Positions 17,077-26,047 of a DNA stretch of 64,000 bases are shown piece after piece; position 1 is the stretch's first letter; each line of letters begins with the position of its first letter. The DNA is taken from NCBI GenBank assembly GCA_964538025.1, contig CAZICZ010000002.1:1-64000 (forward strand), given 5' to 3'. The notes under the pieces were generated by a model that did no database searches, was not told the DNA's origin, and saw only the letters and a program-made list of their open reading frames with translations. The translations under genes and the position numbers were made by a program. This DNA is from UBA5078 sp964538025 (lineage in GTDB: Bacteria > Pseudomonadota > Gammaproteobacteria > Pseudomonadales > Pseudohongiellaceae).

Positions 17077-18249
17077 TCATGAGGCGAAGGATTCGCAGGC
17101 GGCAGCCAAGACGCCCAGAGCTTCCTCGATTTCATCGAGGGTGGTGTTCAGCGGTGGCAGCAGGCGAATGGAATTGCCGCCGGCCTTGACGGCGAGCAGG
17201 CGATGCTGCTGAAGCACCTTGATGAAATCCGCGTTACTCACCACACATTTCAGGCCGATCATGTAGCCCATGCCGGTCTGTTCGGACACCACCTGTGGGA
17301 AACGCATGATCAGTTTGGCAATGCCCGCGCGCAGGACGGCGGCATTTTCCATGGCGCCCCGCAGGAAGCCCGGGGCCGTGATCACGTCGAGCACGGCGTT
17401 GCCCACCGCGGTCGCCAGCGGGTTTCCGCCGAAAGTGCTGCCGTGGGAGCCTGCCACCATGGGCGCTGCCACGCGCTCCGTGGCCAGACAGGCGCCAATG
17501 GGGAAGCCCCCCCCGAGACCCTTGGCGGAGGCCAGCAGGTCGGGGGCGATGCCGGAGGCCATGTAGGCGTACAGATGCCCTGAACGGCCCACGCCGGACT
17601 GGACTTCGTCGAACATCAACAGAATCCCCAGCTCGTCACAGAGCTGTCGGACCTGAAGCAGGTATTCAAAAGGCGTCAGGCGAATGCCGCCTTCGCCCTG
17701 AATGGGTTCCAGAATGACCCCGGCCGTTTTGTCGGTGATGGCCGCCCGCAAGGCATGGATGTCACCAAAGGGGACCTGATCAAAGCCCGTGTCGCCGGGC
17801 AGGAAACCTTCGATATGCAGGGGGTTGGCCGACGCGGCGATCGGTGCCAGCGTCCGGCCGTGAAAGGACTGGGAGAGCGCGATGATGCGCATACGCTGAG
17901 GCTCACCCCGGCTGTAATGGTAGCGTCGCATCATTTTGAAGCCTGCTTCAACGGCCTCGGTGCCGGAGTTGCTGAAAAACACCTTGTCCGCAAAGGTCAG
18001 CTCCACCAGCCGTTTGGCAAGCCGCTCCGTCTGGGGAATGCGGAACAGGTTGGAGCTGTGCCAGATGCGGGTGGACTGCTCCTGCAGGGCCGCCACGAGA
18101 TGAGGATGGCAATGGCCCAAGCAATTCACCGCGATGCCCATGGTGAAATCGAGGTATCGCTCCCCGGTCGCGGTGTACAGGTAGCAGCCCTGACCGCGTT
18201 CAAATTCCAGTTCGGGGTTTCCGTAATTGCTCATCAGGGCTGAGGTCAT
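17077..18249 (-). CDS. argD: Acetylornithine/succinyldiaminopimelate aminotransferase
   Basis: PLP-dependent class III aminotransferase of 390 residues that makes N-acetylornithine in arginine synthesis and often also serves lysine synthesis. Recognisable family motifs are YLDFTMGIAVNCLGHCHP, FFSNSGTEAVE, SFHGRTLAPIAAS, EPIQGEGGI, MFDEVQSGVGRSG and the PLP-lysine motif SAKGLGGGFPIGACLA. ATG 18249 is preceded by AGGA at the right distance; the frame is open further upstream but without family sequence. GABA or catabolic (AstC) transaminases are close relatives, so the assignment to arginine synthesis rests on overall likeness and lack of catabolic neighbours. Confidence 0.82.
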   Translation of the reverse strand: MTSALMSNYGNPELEFERGQGCYLYTATGERYLDFTMGIAVNCLGHCHPHLVAALQEQSTRIWHSSNLFRIPQTERLAKRLVELTFADKVFFSNSGTEAVEAGFKMMRRYHYSRGEPQRMRIIALSQSFHGRTLAPIAASANPLHIEGFLPGDTGFDQVPFGDIHALRAAITDKTAGVILEPIQGEGGIRLTPFEYLLQVRQLCDELGILLMFDEVQSGVGRSGHLYAYMASGIAPDLLASAKGLGGGFPIGACLATERVAAPMVAGSHGSTFGGNPLATAVGNAVLDVITAPGFLRGAMENAAVLRAGIAKLIMRFPQVVSEQTGMGYMIGLKCVVSNADFIKVLQQHRLLAVKAGGNSIRLLPPLNTTLDEIEEALGVLAAACESFAS

Positions 18250-18533
18250 GAAAAATCCTGTTACGTATGCGTTGGCGTCGCGGGAACGCCGGTTGATCGG
18301 GGAAAGGGACGGAGCAGGGGAGTGATGTGTCGGGCACTCAGCCACTAAGGGTTTGCTCAGCGTATACTGGGCAGGGCCTGCAATTGCTTCAGCGTGAAAA
18401 TGCGCGCTCACCTGTCCGTGAAACTGCTGGCGATGATGCCCTAATGACCCGTTTCATTCAAGCCGCAACCCCCAGTAAATTCGGCAGTTTCAGCGAATTT
18501 TGGGGCTGGCGGGAAACCCGCGAGGACGCTTTT

Positions 18534-19175
18534 ATGTTCACACTCCGCCCCCTTCATCTGCCCACGATCGAGACGGCCCTGAAAGGGCGTAATACTCCGA
18601 TGCCCGTGCATAACGAACACTATGTGAATGCGCATCCGCTGATGCCCCCCATGCCGGCGGGCATCGACTCTGCGGTCGTCGCGATGGGGTGTTTCTGGGG
18701 TGCCGAGCGGCTGTTCTGGCGCCTTGAGGGGGTCTACAGCACGGCGGTGGGGTATGCCGGGGGCATTACACCGAATCCCACCTATCAGGAAGTGTGCAGC
18801 GGCATGACAGGGCACACAGAGGTGGTGCGCGTGTTCTTTGATCCCGCTGTTATCTCCTATGACGCGCTGCTGCAGGTGTTCTGGGAGAATCACGATCCCA
18901 CGCAGGGCATGCGGCAGGGCAATGATCGCGGCACGCAGTACCGGTCCGCGCTGTACGTGGAGGGGGCGGAGCAAGCGGCTGCAGCGACGGCCTCTGCGGC
19001 CCGCTTTCAGGCAAGCCTCACGCGAGAAGGCTATGGAGATATTACGACAGAAATCAAAGAATTAGAGTGTTTTTATTATGCAGAAGATTACCATCAGCAA
19101 TACCTCGCCAAGAACCCAGACGGGTACTGCGGCATACGGGGTTTGGGCCTTGCCTGTCCGATTCCCGCTCCCTAG
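18534..19175 (+). CDS. msrA: Peptide methionine-(S)-S-oxide reductase MsrA
   Basis: Repairs oxidised methionine in proteins. 213 residues, as in E. coli (212). The lead-in ALKGRNTPMPV, the active-site GCFWGAER with catalytic C53, GYAGGITPNPTYQEVCSG, and the C-terminal YCGIRGLGLAC with a resolving cysteine are all present. ATG 18534 follows GAGGA and aligns with the E. coli start; a longer frame upstream has no family sequence. Its stop overlaps the stop of the patatin gene on the other strand. The 284 bases between argD and msrA hold no gene that I can support. Confidence 0.93.
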   Translation: MFTLRPLHLPTIETALKGRNTPMPVHNEHYVNAHPLMPPMPAGIDSAVVAMGCFWGAERLFWRLEGVYSTAVGYAGGITPNPTYQEVCSGMTGHTEVVRVFFDPAVISYDALLQVFWENHDPTQGMRQGNDRGTQYRSALYVEGAEQAAAATASAARFQASLTREGYGDITTEIKELECFYYAEDYHQQYLAKNPDGYCGIRGLGLACPIPAP

Positions 19176-20311
19176 CCTCCGGAGGCGCTGAAGAACGCGC
19201 GAATGTCCTGCTCCCGTTCGAGCGCGTCGTGGTACCCCAGGTCGATCAGGCGGCTGCAATAGCGTTTTTCAAACATCAGGAGGCTCAGCACGGTGCTGGA
19301 GCCCGCGTCCCGAATGAATATCTTCAGTGCGCGTGGCAGGTCGTCGAAGGTTTCGGCGGCAATGTCATTGAGATTCTCGCTGGGCGTAATGTCCAGCAAT
19401 TCGATATGCCGCATGCGCAGCGCGCGGTCCTGGGCGGCGAGTTCGGGGGGGGGGATCAGAGGCACCATCTTGTTGTAACGGCGCAGGATTTCGATGTCGT
19501 TGGTCAAGGTGTCGACAAAGGCGCTGTTGAGGATATGCGCCAGAATCTGCGTCAGTGACGGATGGGTCGGTTCGATGCCTTTCACCGGCCGCTTGCTCTG
19601 GCTGCTCACGCCCACGGCGAAAATCCTGTCCGCACCCAGCTGAATCGCCGGGCTCAGGGGCGCCAGCTGGCGAATGGCGCCATCGCCAAAATATTCCCGG
19701 TGAATGCGCACGGCAGGAAACAGCGTCGGAATCGCGGTCGAGGCCATGAGGTGCGGAATGCCCAGCGCCGTGCGCAGGCCGATGCGATGGGGGTGCTGCC
19801 AGTTCTTCAGGCTATCAATGCCTTCATAAAAGGACACCGATTCACCGCTGGTGTAGCCCGAGGCGGTGACTGCCAGTGCCTCCAGATGGCCGGCCCGGAT
19901 GTTTCGACGGACGCGCTCGAATTTGATCACTTTCCCAAGCAGGGCTTCCAGCGGGGAATTGTCCAGCAGCGAGGTCGGGGTATTTCGCCGGCGATTGCTC
20001 AGAAAGGAAAAAACCCAGTTGGAGGCGTTGCCGATCAAGCCGGTCGAATCGAGACGGTAGACCTGTTCGCTGCTGATATTCCGCCAGACATATTCCAGCG
20101 CCCGCACACCGGTACGCAGGCGCTGGGCACTGCTGGCGATGGAGGCGGCATTGAGGGCGCCTGCCGAGGCGCCAGTGATGATCTGAAAGGGGCTGGGGGA
20201 CTGATGAGGGAGCAGTTGCGCCACGGCTCGCAGGACGCCGACCTGATAGGCGCCACGCGCCCCTCCGCCGGAGAGGACAAGCGCTAATTTAGGGGGGCGA
20301 GTGTCGGTCAT
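19172..20311 (-). CDS. Patatin-like phospholipase
   Basis: Serine lipid acyl hydrolase of 379 residues with the Ser-Asp dyad of patatins. The oxyanion loop GGGARG is at residues 15-20, the nucleophile elbow GASAG at 47-51 (S49), and the dyad aspartate in the DGA motif of the segment REYFGDGAIRQLAPLSPA. The C-terminal half is related to the RssA/YlbK-like bacterial patatins. There is no signal peptide, so it should be cytoplasmic or peripheral to the inner membrane. It converges with msrA (stops overlap by four bases). Phospholipase A-type activity is known for the family; the natural substrate is unknown. Confidence 0.85.
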   Translation of the reverse strand: MTDTRPPKLALVLSGGGARGAYQVGVLRAVAQLLPHQSPSPFQIITGASAGALNAASIASSAQRLRTGVRALEYVWRNISSEQVYRLDSTGLIGNASNWVFSFLSNRRRNTPTSLLDNSPLEALLGKVIKFERVRRNIRAGHLEALAVTASGYTSGESVSFYEGIDSLKNWQHPHRIGLRTALGIPHLMASTAIPTLFPAVRIHREYFGDGAIRQLAPLSPAIQLGADRIFAVGVSSQSKRPVKGIEPTHPSLTQILAHILNSAFVDTLTNDIEILRRYNKMVPLIPPPELAAQDRALRMRHIELLDITPSENLNDIAAETFDDLPRALKIFIRDAGSSTVLSLLMFEKRYCSRLIDLGYHDALEREQDIRAFFSASGG

Positions 20312-20505
20312 CGTAAAATCATCCCTGAAGGCGGCCGGGCAGGTGAGCTGCCCGGATTCTAGCCAGCTGCGTAGCCTTAATCCATGTTTTTCCCGGTCTG
20401 CAGGGGGTGCAGCGCCGCGGGATGCACTATACTGCGCCCACCCCCTTTGTCCCGTCTTTGCGCGCGTTGTAGATGCGCAAAGGCAAGAGCCCGAGAGAGT
20501 CCTTC

Positions 20506-21423
20506 ATGGCACATGCTCCCGAACAACTGGTTATCGCCATTTCCTCCCGTGCACTGTTCGATCTGAGCGAAAGTCACCGGGTTTTCGAGGAGCAGGGGCT
20601 AGAGGCCTATCAGCGCTATCAGATCGCCCATGAGGAGGAGCCCCTTGCCCCGGGCGATGCCTTCGTCTTGGTTAAAAAATTACTGAGAATCAATCAGTTG
20701 CTGGGTTCTTCTCGCGTGGAAGTGATCCTGCTTTCGCGCAACAGCGCCGACACCGGTCTGCGGGTGTTCAATTCGATCAATCACTATGAACTGGCCATCA
20801 CGCGCGCGGCGTTCTGCGGAGGGGACAGCCCTTACCGGTATATCCGCGCCTTCAATTCCCATCTGTTTCTGTCCACCGATGGCGGCGATGTGCGACACGC
20901 GTTGGAGTCTGGCATCGCGGCCGCCACCATTCTCCCTTCGGAAGTGCAGTCGCGCGTCGACGGGCCGCTGAAATTCGCCTTCGACGGCGACGCTGTGCTG
21001 TTTTCAGACGAGGCCGAGAAAATCTACAAGGCCAGTGGTCTTGAGGCATTCACTGCGAGTGAACGACTGGCGGCGAATCAGCCCCTGTCCGGCGGGCCGT
21101 TCAAGCCCTTCCTGGCGGCCCTGCAGAAATTGCAGATGGAGTTCGCCCCAGGAGAGTCTCCCATTCGTACCGGGCTGTTCACCGCGCGCTCCGCTCCCAC
21201 CCACGAGCGGGTGGTGAAAACCCTGCGGGCCTGGAACATCCGCATTGACGAGTCGCTGTTTCTAGGCGGGCGTGACAAGGGGGAGTTTTTACGGGCCTTC
21301 GAGGCCGATGTCTTCTTCGACGATCAGGAATCCCACTGCGAGTCCGCGCGCAGTCATGTCGCCACCGGCCATGTGCCCAGCGGGGTTGCCAACAATCCGC
21401 CCCCCACGAAAAGCGAGGCCTAG
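20506..21423 (+). CDS. Cytosolic 5'-nucleotidase (NT5C1-like)
   Basis: Protein of 305 residues belonging to the 5'-nucleotidase family related to animal cN-I, which dephosphorylates nucleoside monophosphates. Supporting segments are VIAISSRALFDLSESHRVFE (HAD-like motif region), VEVILLSRNSADTGLRVFNSINHY, ITRAAFCGGDSPYRYIRAF, LFLSTDGGDV, KFAFDGDAVLFSDEAE and FFDDQESHCESA. ATG 20506 is preceded by a GAGAG ribosome site; an ATG at 20473 would add 11 residues without such a site. It ends three bases before cysB, so the two may share a transcript. Function is by family; substrate specificity is not visible. Confidence 0.82.
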   Translation: MAHAPEQLVIAISSRALFDLSESHRVFEEQGLEAYQRYQIAHEEEPLAPGDAFVLVKKLLRINQLLGSSRVEVILLSRNSADTGLRVFNSINHYELAITRAAFCGGDSPYRYIRAFNSHLFLSTDGGDVRHALESGIAAATILPSEVQSRVDGPLKFAFDGDAVLFSDEAEKIYKASGLEAFTASERLAANQPLSGGPFKPFLAALQKLQMEFAPGESPIRTGLFTARSAPTHERVVKTLRAWNIRIDESLFLGGRDKGEFLRAFEADVFFDDQESHCESARSHVATGHVPSGVANNPPPTKSEA

Positions 21424-21426
21424 GCG

Positions 21427-22401
21427 ATGAAGCTGCAGCAGCTGCGCTATATCTGGGAGGTGGCCCGTCAGGGCATGAATGTCTCCGCCGCGGCACAGAG
21501 CTTGTATACCTCGCAGCCCGGTATTTCCAAGCAGATACTGCAATTGGAGCAGGAGCTGGGGGTGCAGATCTTCATGCGCAGCGGCAAGCATCTTACCGGG
21601 CTGACCAGCGCGGGCGAAAAGATTTTGGAGGCGGCAGGGGATGTACTGCTGCGGGTGGATAACATCCGCCAGATTGCGCAGGAGTTTGCCAGTGACGATG
21701 CCGGCACCCTCTCGATTGCCACCACGCATACCCAGTCGCGCTATGTGTTGCCCGCGGTGATTTCGCGCTTTGTTGCGCGCTATCCGTCCGTTTCACTGCA
21801 GATGCATCAGGGCACTCCGCTCCAGATTGCCGAGATGGCAGCCCGCGGACAGGCGGACTTCGCGATTGCGACCGAGTCCATGGAGCTGGTGGGCGATCTG
21901 GTGATGATGCCCTGTTACCGCTGGAACCGCGTCGTGCTGCTTCCCGCAGGGCATCCCCTGCTGGCCAAGCCCGTCTTGCAACTGGCGGATATTGCCGCCT
22001 ATCCCATCGTGACCTACGTGTCGGGCATGACTGGCCGGGGCAAGTTGGATGAGGCGTTTCGCGCGCAGGAGCTTTCGCCCCACGTGGTCGTGACCGCGAC
22101 CGATGCGGATGTGATCAAAACCTATGTACGCCTGGGAGTGGGCATCGGCATTGTGGCCAGCATGGCCTGGGATGCCCAGATGGACCGCGATCTGGTGCGG
22201 GTGGATGTCAGCCACCTGTTTGACTACAGCACCACCCGCATTGGTTTTCGGCGGGGAGCCTATTTGCGTCATTACCTGCGGGATTTCATTACTCTGTTCG
22301 CTCCCCATCTGGAGAGCGGACTGATCGACGCCACCCTGGCCTGCGCGCACCAGCAGGAGGTGGAGCAGCTCTTTACCTCGGTGAAAATTCCGGTGCTGTA
22401 A
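21427..22401 (+). CDS. cysB: LysR-type regulator CysB
   Basis: Master activator of sulfate assimilation, responding to N-acetylserine and O-acetylserine. Exactly the CysB length (324). The N-terminal winged helix MKLQQLRYIWEVARQGMNVS with the recognition segment SQPGISKQILQLEQELG is the CysB form, followed by the ligand-binding domain with TTHTQSRYVLP and QGTPLQIAEM. It lies head to head at its stop with cysH (four bases apart), a likely target of its regulation, and follows the 5'-nucleotidase gene by three bases. Cbl-type paralogues are the only alternative; the sequence favours CysB. Confidence 0.92.
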   Translation: MKLQQLRYIWEVARQGMNVSAAAQSLYTSQPGISKQILQLEQELGVQIFMRSGKHLTGLTSAGEKILEAAGDVLLRVDNIRQIAQEFASDDAGTLSIATTHTQSRYVLPAVISRFVARYPSVSLQMHQGTPLQIAEMAARGQADFAIATESMELVGDLVMMPCYRWNRVVLLPAGHPLLAKPVLQLADIAAYPIVTYVSGMTGRGKLDEAFRAQELSPHVVVTATDADVIKTYVRLGVGIGIVASMAWDAQMDRDLVRVDVSHLFDYSTTRIGFRRGAYLRHYLRDFITLFAPHLESGLIDATLACAHQQEVEQLFTSVKIPVL

Positions 22402-22405
22402 GCTG

Positions 22406-23137
22406 TCAACGATCCGTGCTGATCAGCGCTGCCTTGTGCAGGCCACATTCCTTAGCCGTCGCTTCCTCCCACCACCAACGCCCCTCGCGCTCGTGTTGAT
22501 TGGGCCCTACGGGGCGCGTGCAGGGCTCGCAGCCGATGCTGATAAAGCCCTGATCGTGCAGGGGATTATAGGGAACATCGAACATGCGGATGTATTCCCA
22601 GACCTGCCGTGAGCTCCAGTTGGCCAGCGGGTTGAATTTCAGCAGGGGATGATCGGGCGTGGAGAACGCGGGGTCCACCTGGGCAATCGGGACATGGGTG
22701 CGGGTCGGGCTCTGGTCCTTGCGCTGACCGGTGATCCACGCATCCACACCGCTCAAATGGCGCCGCAGAGGCGCAATTTTGCGAATGCCGCAACAGGCCT
22801 CGTGTCCATCCTCATAGAAGCTGAAGAGTCCTTTTTCCCGCGTAAAGGCGGCAAGTGCCTCCCCGTCGGGGCTCAGGACGTGCATGTTCAGCTGATAGTG
22901 CTTGCGCACCTTTTCCATGAAACGCAGGGTTTCCGGATGCAGCCGCCCGGTATCCAGGCTAAAGACCTGCACGTCCTTTTTTAATTTCCACGCCATGACG
23001 ACCAGCGCGATGTCTTCCGCGCCGCTGAAGGAAATCGCGATATTGGGAATCTCTCCGAGGACGTGGCGCAGAATGTCCTTGGGCTCCTGTGTCTGAAAAC
23101 TGGCATCCAGTGCGGCGATGGTGTCCGGCGTAATCAT
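22406..23137 (-). CDS. cysH: Assimilatory adenylyl-sulfate (APS) reductase, iron-sulfur type
   Basis: Reduces activated sulfate to sulfite with thioredoxin. From ATG 23137 the protein has 243 residues with the P-loop-like SFSGAEDIAL, FSLDTGRLHPET and the four cluster cysteines CC (115-116) and CEPC (203, 206), which mark the [4Fe-4S] APS-reducing form of Pseudomonas and plants rather than the cluster-free PAPS reductase of E. coli. The redox cysteine is in ECGLH (C231). AAGGA stands before ATG 23137; an upstream ATG at 23179 would add 14 residues but its GGAG is too close. Divergent from thrH, convergent with cysB. Confidence 0.9.
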   Translation of the reverse strand: MITPDTIAALDASFQTQEPKDILRHVLGEIPNIAISFSGAEDIALVVMAWKLKKDVQVFSLDTGRLHPETLRFMEKVRKHYQLNMHVLSPDGEALAAFTREKGLFSFYEDGHEACCGIRKIAPLRRHLSGVDAWITGQRKDQSPTRTHVPIAQVDPAFSTPDHPLLKFNPLANWSSRQVWEYIRMFDVPYNPLHDQGFISIGCEPCTRPVGPNQHEREGRWWWEEATAKECGLHKAALISTDR

Positions 23138-23287
23138 GGCGTCCTTGTGACTCGGCAAAATGGGCGTGTTGCGCGGCATTCTCCATCAAATGCCGGGGCG
23201 GGTAAACAGCGCCGACGCCTTGCATCGTCTGGGGGATATGGGTAAATTGACGCCCTTATAATGAGGGCCGGTGGCCAGAGGTATTGC

Positions 23288-23905
23288 GTGGAAGTCGTCT
23301 GTCTTGACCTTGAAGGGGTGTTGGTTCCGGAAATCTGGATTGGCTTTGCCGAACGCACCGGCATCGCCGAATTGCGGGCCACCACACGCGATATCCCTGA
23401 CTACGATGTGCTAATGAAGCAGCGTCTGCGGATTTTGGCAGAGCATAAGCTGGGGCTGCCGGACATTCAGGACGTCATCGCCGGCATGCGACCAGAGCCA
23501 GGCGCACGGGAATTCATCGACTGGCTGCGGGAACGTTTCCAGGTGGTGATTCTGTCGGACACGTTCTACGAGTTTTCGCAGCCCTTGATGCGGCAGCTGG
23601 GTTTTCCCACGCTGTTCTGCCACCGCCTGATCGCCGATGAAAATGGCCGGGTCGTGGATTACAAGCTGCGTCAGAAGGACCCGAAGCGTGAGAGCGTCAA
23701 GGCTTTCCATTCACTGAATTACCGCGTGCTGGCCGCCGGGGATTCCTACAACGACACCAGCATGCTCTCCGAAGCTGATCTGGGCGTACTGTTCCGCGCT
23801 CCCGCCAACGTGATCGCCGAGTTCCCGCAGTTCGCGTCCGTCACCGAATACGATCAGCTGAAGCAGGAGTTCATCAAAGGCAGCCTGCGCAGCATTCCTG
23901 AGTAA
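23288..23905 (+). CDS. thrH: Phosphoserine phosphatase / homoserine phosphotransferase ThrH
   Basis: HAD-family enzyme of 205 residues. ThrH hydrolyses phosphoserine and can transfer its phosphate to homoserine, linking serine and threonine synthesis. The HAD nucleophile is in CLDLEGVLVPE (D7), with LSDTFYEFSQPLMRQLGFP and the motif GDSYNDTSMLSEA. The sequence is very close to the Pseudomonas enzyme from its first residue (VEVVCLDLEG), which supports the GTG start at 23288; AGAGG is six bases upstream. A TATAAT at 23257-23262 could be its -10 element. It converges with pabB. Confidence 0.9.
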   Translation: MEVVCLDLEGVLVPEIWIGFAERTGIAELRATTRDIPDYDVLMKQRLRILAEHKLGLPDIQDVIAGMRPEPGAREFIDWLRERFQVVILSDTFYEFSQPLMRQLGFPTLFCHRLIADENGRVVDYKLRQKDPKRESVKAFHSLNYRVLAAGDSYNDTSMLSEADLGVLFRAPANVIAEFPQFASVTEYDQLKQEFIKGSLRSIPE

Positions 23906-23931
23906 GCACTTCACCAAGGATTAACAAATAA

Positions 23932-25215
23932 TCATAAGTTTCTGATTATATTGTTGATTTTATCGAAGCATTCCTGATATTCCTGTGCGCAGGCGGAGTC
24001 GGCAACGATGCCGCCGCCTCCCCAGCAGCGCACCTGACCGTCTGCGCACACCAGAGAGCGAATCAGGATATTGGCGTCCAGCTGCCCCTGATGCGTTGCA
24101 TAGAACAAGGTTCCGCAATAGGCCTGTCGCGGGTCTGGCTCCAACTCCGCAATAATCTCCATCGCCCGCCGTTTCGGCGCGCCCGTAATAGACCCGCCGG
24201 GAAAGCACTTCGCCAACAGGTCAAGTGCATGGTAAGCGGGCGGCAAGGTGCCGCGAATACTGCTGACCAGATGGTGGACATTGCTGAAACTCTGAAGGGC
24301 AAACAGGGCGTCAACGCGAATTGATCCGGTGGTACACAGCGTGCCGAGATCGTTGCGCAGAAGGTCCACGATCATGAGATTTTCCGCCCGATCCTTCTCG
24401 CTCGTCTCGAGTTCTCGGGCCAGGGCGGCATCTTCGCGGCCATCGGTAGCGCGGCGACGGGTGCCCTTGATGGGCTGGGTGAGCACTTCGCCGTGGCTGA
24501 CCTGCAGGAAGCGTTCTGGCGAGTAGCTCAGCACGGCCTCATGCGTACCCTGAAAGTACCCTCCAAAGGGGCTATGGATGGCCTGTCGCAAGCGCAGATA
24601 CGCGGACAGGGGAGAGCCGTGAAATCCCGCCGAAAAGCGTTGGGCGAGATTGACCTGGTAACAGTCTCCCGCGTGGATGTAGTCCTGTATCCGTGCAAAC
24701 GCCTCGGCATACTGTGCCGGGGTGAAATTCGAGTGCAGCGGCGTGGAGAGCACAAAGGGGGGCAGGGGTGCGGGAGGTGTTTTCAGCGCAGAACGGACGC
24801 GCTCCACGGTACTGGAGGGGCATTCTGGCAAAAAGAACAGCGTGCTGGTGCGCGCCTCGTGGTCCACAACAATCGCCCAGGAATACAGACCGGCACGGAT
24901 TGCCCCCTCATACCCCAGCATGCCGATCATCCCCCCGGTAAACGGCAGGGCTGCAAGGGCACAGGGGAGCGGTGCGCGGGGGGCATGTGCGTCGAGAGCG
25001 CGCCGCAGGTCCGCAAGCCCTGCGTCAGCCAATGCCTGCGGCGCCGACTGTTCAATCCAGACATCCGGCAAGGCGCTCAGGATGTCATAACGCGCCAAAG
25101 GCGTCGTGGTGAGCCCGCTGTCCAGAAACGCCAGGCCGGGTAGCGCCGCGCACTGCTGCACGAGTGCGCCGGAGTCGCGGTGATAGGGCAGGTCCTGCAG
25201 AACACTCGGGCGCAT
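23932..25215 (-). CDS. pabB: Aminodeoxychorismate synthase component I
   Basis: Makes 4-amino-4-deoxychorismate from chorismate and ammonia for folate synthesis. 427 residues with the chorismate-binding fold: GDCYQVNLAQRF, the family signature PIKGTRRR, ENLMIVDLLRNDLG, GSITGAPKRRAMEII and the C-terminal GGGIVADSACAQEYQEC. PIKGTRRR rather than PIAGTRPR favours PabB over anthranilate synthase TrpE. Last gene of the minus-strand series that runs from nudJ; 40 bases separate it from the secretin-domain gene. The glutaminase subunit PabA and the lyase PabC are not here. Confidence 0.9.
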   Translation of the reverse strand: MRPSVLQDLPYHRDSGALVQQCAALPGLAFLDSGLTTTPLARYDILSALPDVWIEQSAPQALADAGLADLRRALDAHAPRAPLPCALAALPFTGGMIGMLGYEGAIRAGLYSWAIVVDHEARTSTLFFLPECPSSTVERVRSALKTPPAPLPPFVLSTPLHSNFTPAQYAEAFARIQDYIHAGDCYQVNLAQRFSAGFHGSPLSAYLRLRQAIHSPFGGYFQGTHEAVLSYSPERFLQVSHGEVLTQPIKGTRRRATDGREDAALARELETSEKDRAENLMIVDLLRNDLGTLCTTGSIRVDALFALQSFSNVHHLVSSIRGTLPPAYHALDLLAKCFPGGSITGAPKRRAMEIIAELEPDPRQAYCGTLFYATHQGQLDANILIRSLVCADGQVRCWGGGGIVADSACAQEYQECFDKINNIIRNL

Positions 25216-25255
25216 AGGGGCAGCTCACAATCGGGGCAGGGGGCGCGGGACCCCG

Positions 25256-26047
25256 TCAGGGCATTGCTTCTACACGAACGGCCAGCACACCCGAGGCAAT
25301 GTCCCCGGTGCTGACCCGTGTCACCGAGGCGTCGAATGTGCCTTGCTCGGCGGGCGTCAGGGGTTTCCACTGATTCAAGGGCAACGTGATTTGTGTCTGG
25401 ACCTGCTGCCCCTGCGTCGCGCCGGTGACCGGATCAAGGTTCTGCACGGACAGGGTAATGTCGAGCATCACCTGATCACCCTGCACGGCAGGGCGGACGG
25501 CGAGACTCTGTTCGGCCCGCTGCAAGTCCTGACGTAACTGCAGACCATAAGGGCCAAACTCCGCGTTGACGCGGGGAGTGGACTGGAAGCGGTTGAAATA
25601 AGCGTATTGACCCTCGGTGACCACGATGCTCTGCTGCGGATACTCGCGCACCGTCTGCGTGCTGACGGTGTTTACCTGACTGCCGTCCGCCTGCACCTGC
25701 ACTGCGGCGACTCCGTAGGCAAAATCGACCCGGATGAGGAGTTGCTGCAGCGGTACATCGAGAGTGGCAATGAGGTCCGCCAGTTCGTCAAAATTCGCGC
25801 GTGACGTGCTGATGATCAGGTTGCGGTCGATCTGGCTGATGGCTCCCCTGGGATCCAGATGGGGCGCAATGGCGTCACGGACCGACGCGGGATCACGATG
25901 TTGCAGGCGCACAATTTCAATGACCGCCTGCTGGGTCGCGGGAGTGTCCTGCGCGACCGCGTGCAGGGACAGGGCAAAAAAGAGGCAGCCGAGCACGGTG
26001 TTCAGATACCAGCAAATCAGGGGGACGCGGTCCCGGCGGGTGTACAT
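25256..26047 (-). CDS. Exported protein with a secretin N-type domain, function unknown
   Basis: Protein of 263 residues with an N-terminal signal peptide or anchor (PLICWYLNTVLGCLFFALSLHAVAQ). The next ~80 residues, with VIEIVRLQHRDPASVRDAIAPHL and IDRNLIISTSRANFDELADLIATLDVP, match the small ring-building N domains of secretins of type II/III secretion and pilus systems. The remainder is beta-rich (LDITLSVQNLDPVTG, QVQTQITLPLNQWKPL) but far too short for a secretin pore, and no secretion genes are nearby. The start ATG 26047 overlaps the roxA stop by one base (TGATG), so it is translated with roxA. Possibly a periplasmic assembly or scaffolding protein; that is conjecture. Confidence 0.7.
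   Translation of the reverse strand: MYTRRDRVPLICWYLNTVLGCLFFALSLHAVAQDTPATQQAVIEIVRLQHRDPASVRDAIAPHLDPRGAISQIDRNLIISTSRANFDELADLIATLDVPLQQLLIRVDFAYGVAAVQVQADGSQVNTVSTQTVREYPQQSIVVTEGQYAYFNRFQSTPRVNAEFGPYGLQLRQDLQRAEQSLAVRPAVQGDQVMLDITLSVQNLDPVTGATQGQQVQTQITLPLNQWKPLTPAEQGTFDASVTRVSTGDIASGVLAVRVEAMP

Noticed and set aside
23257..23262. TATAAT ahead of thrH.
   Set aside because: No acceptable -35 at 16-18 bases; kept only as a remark under thrH.
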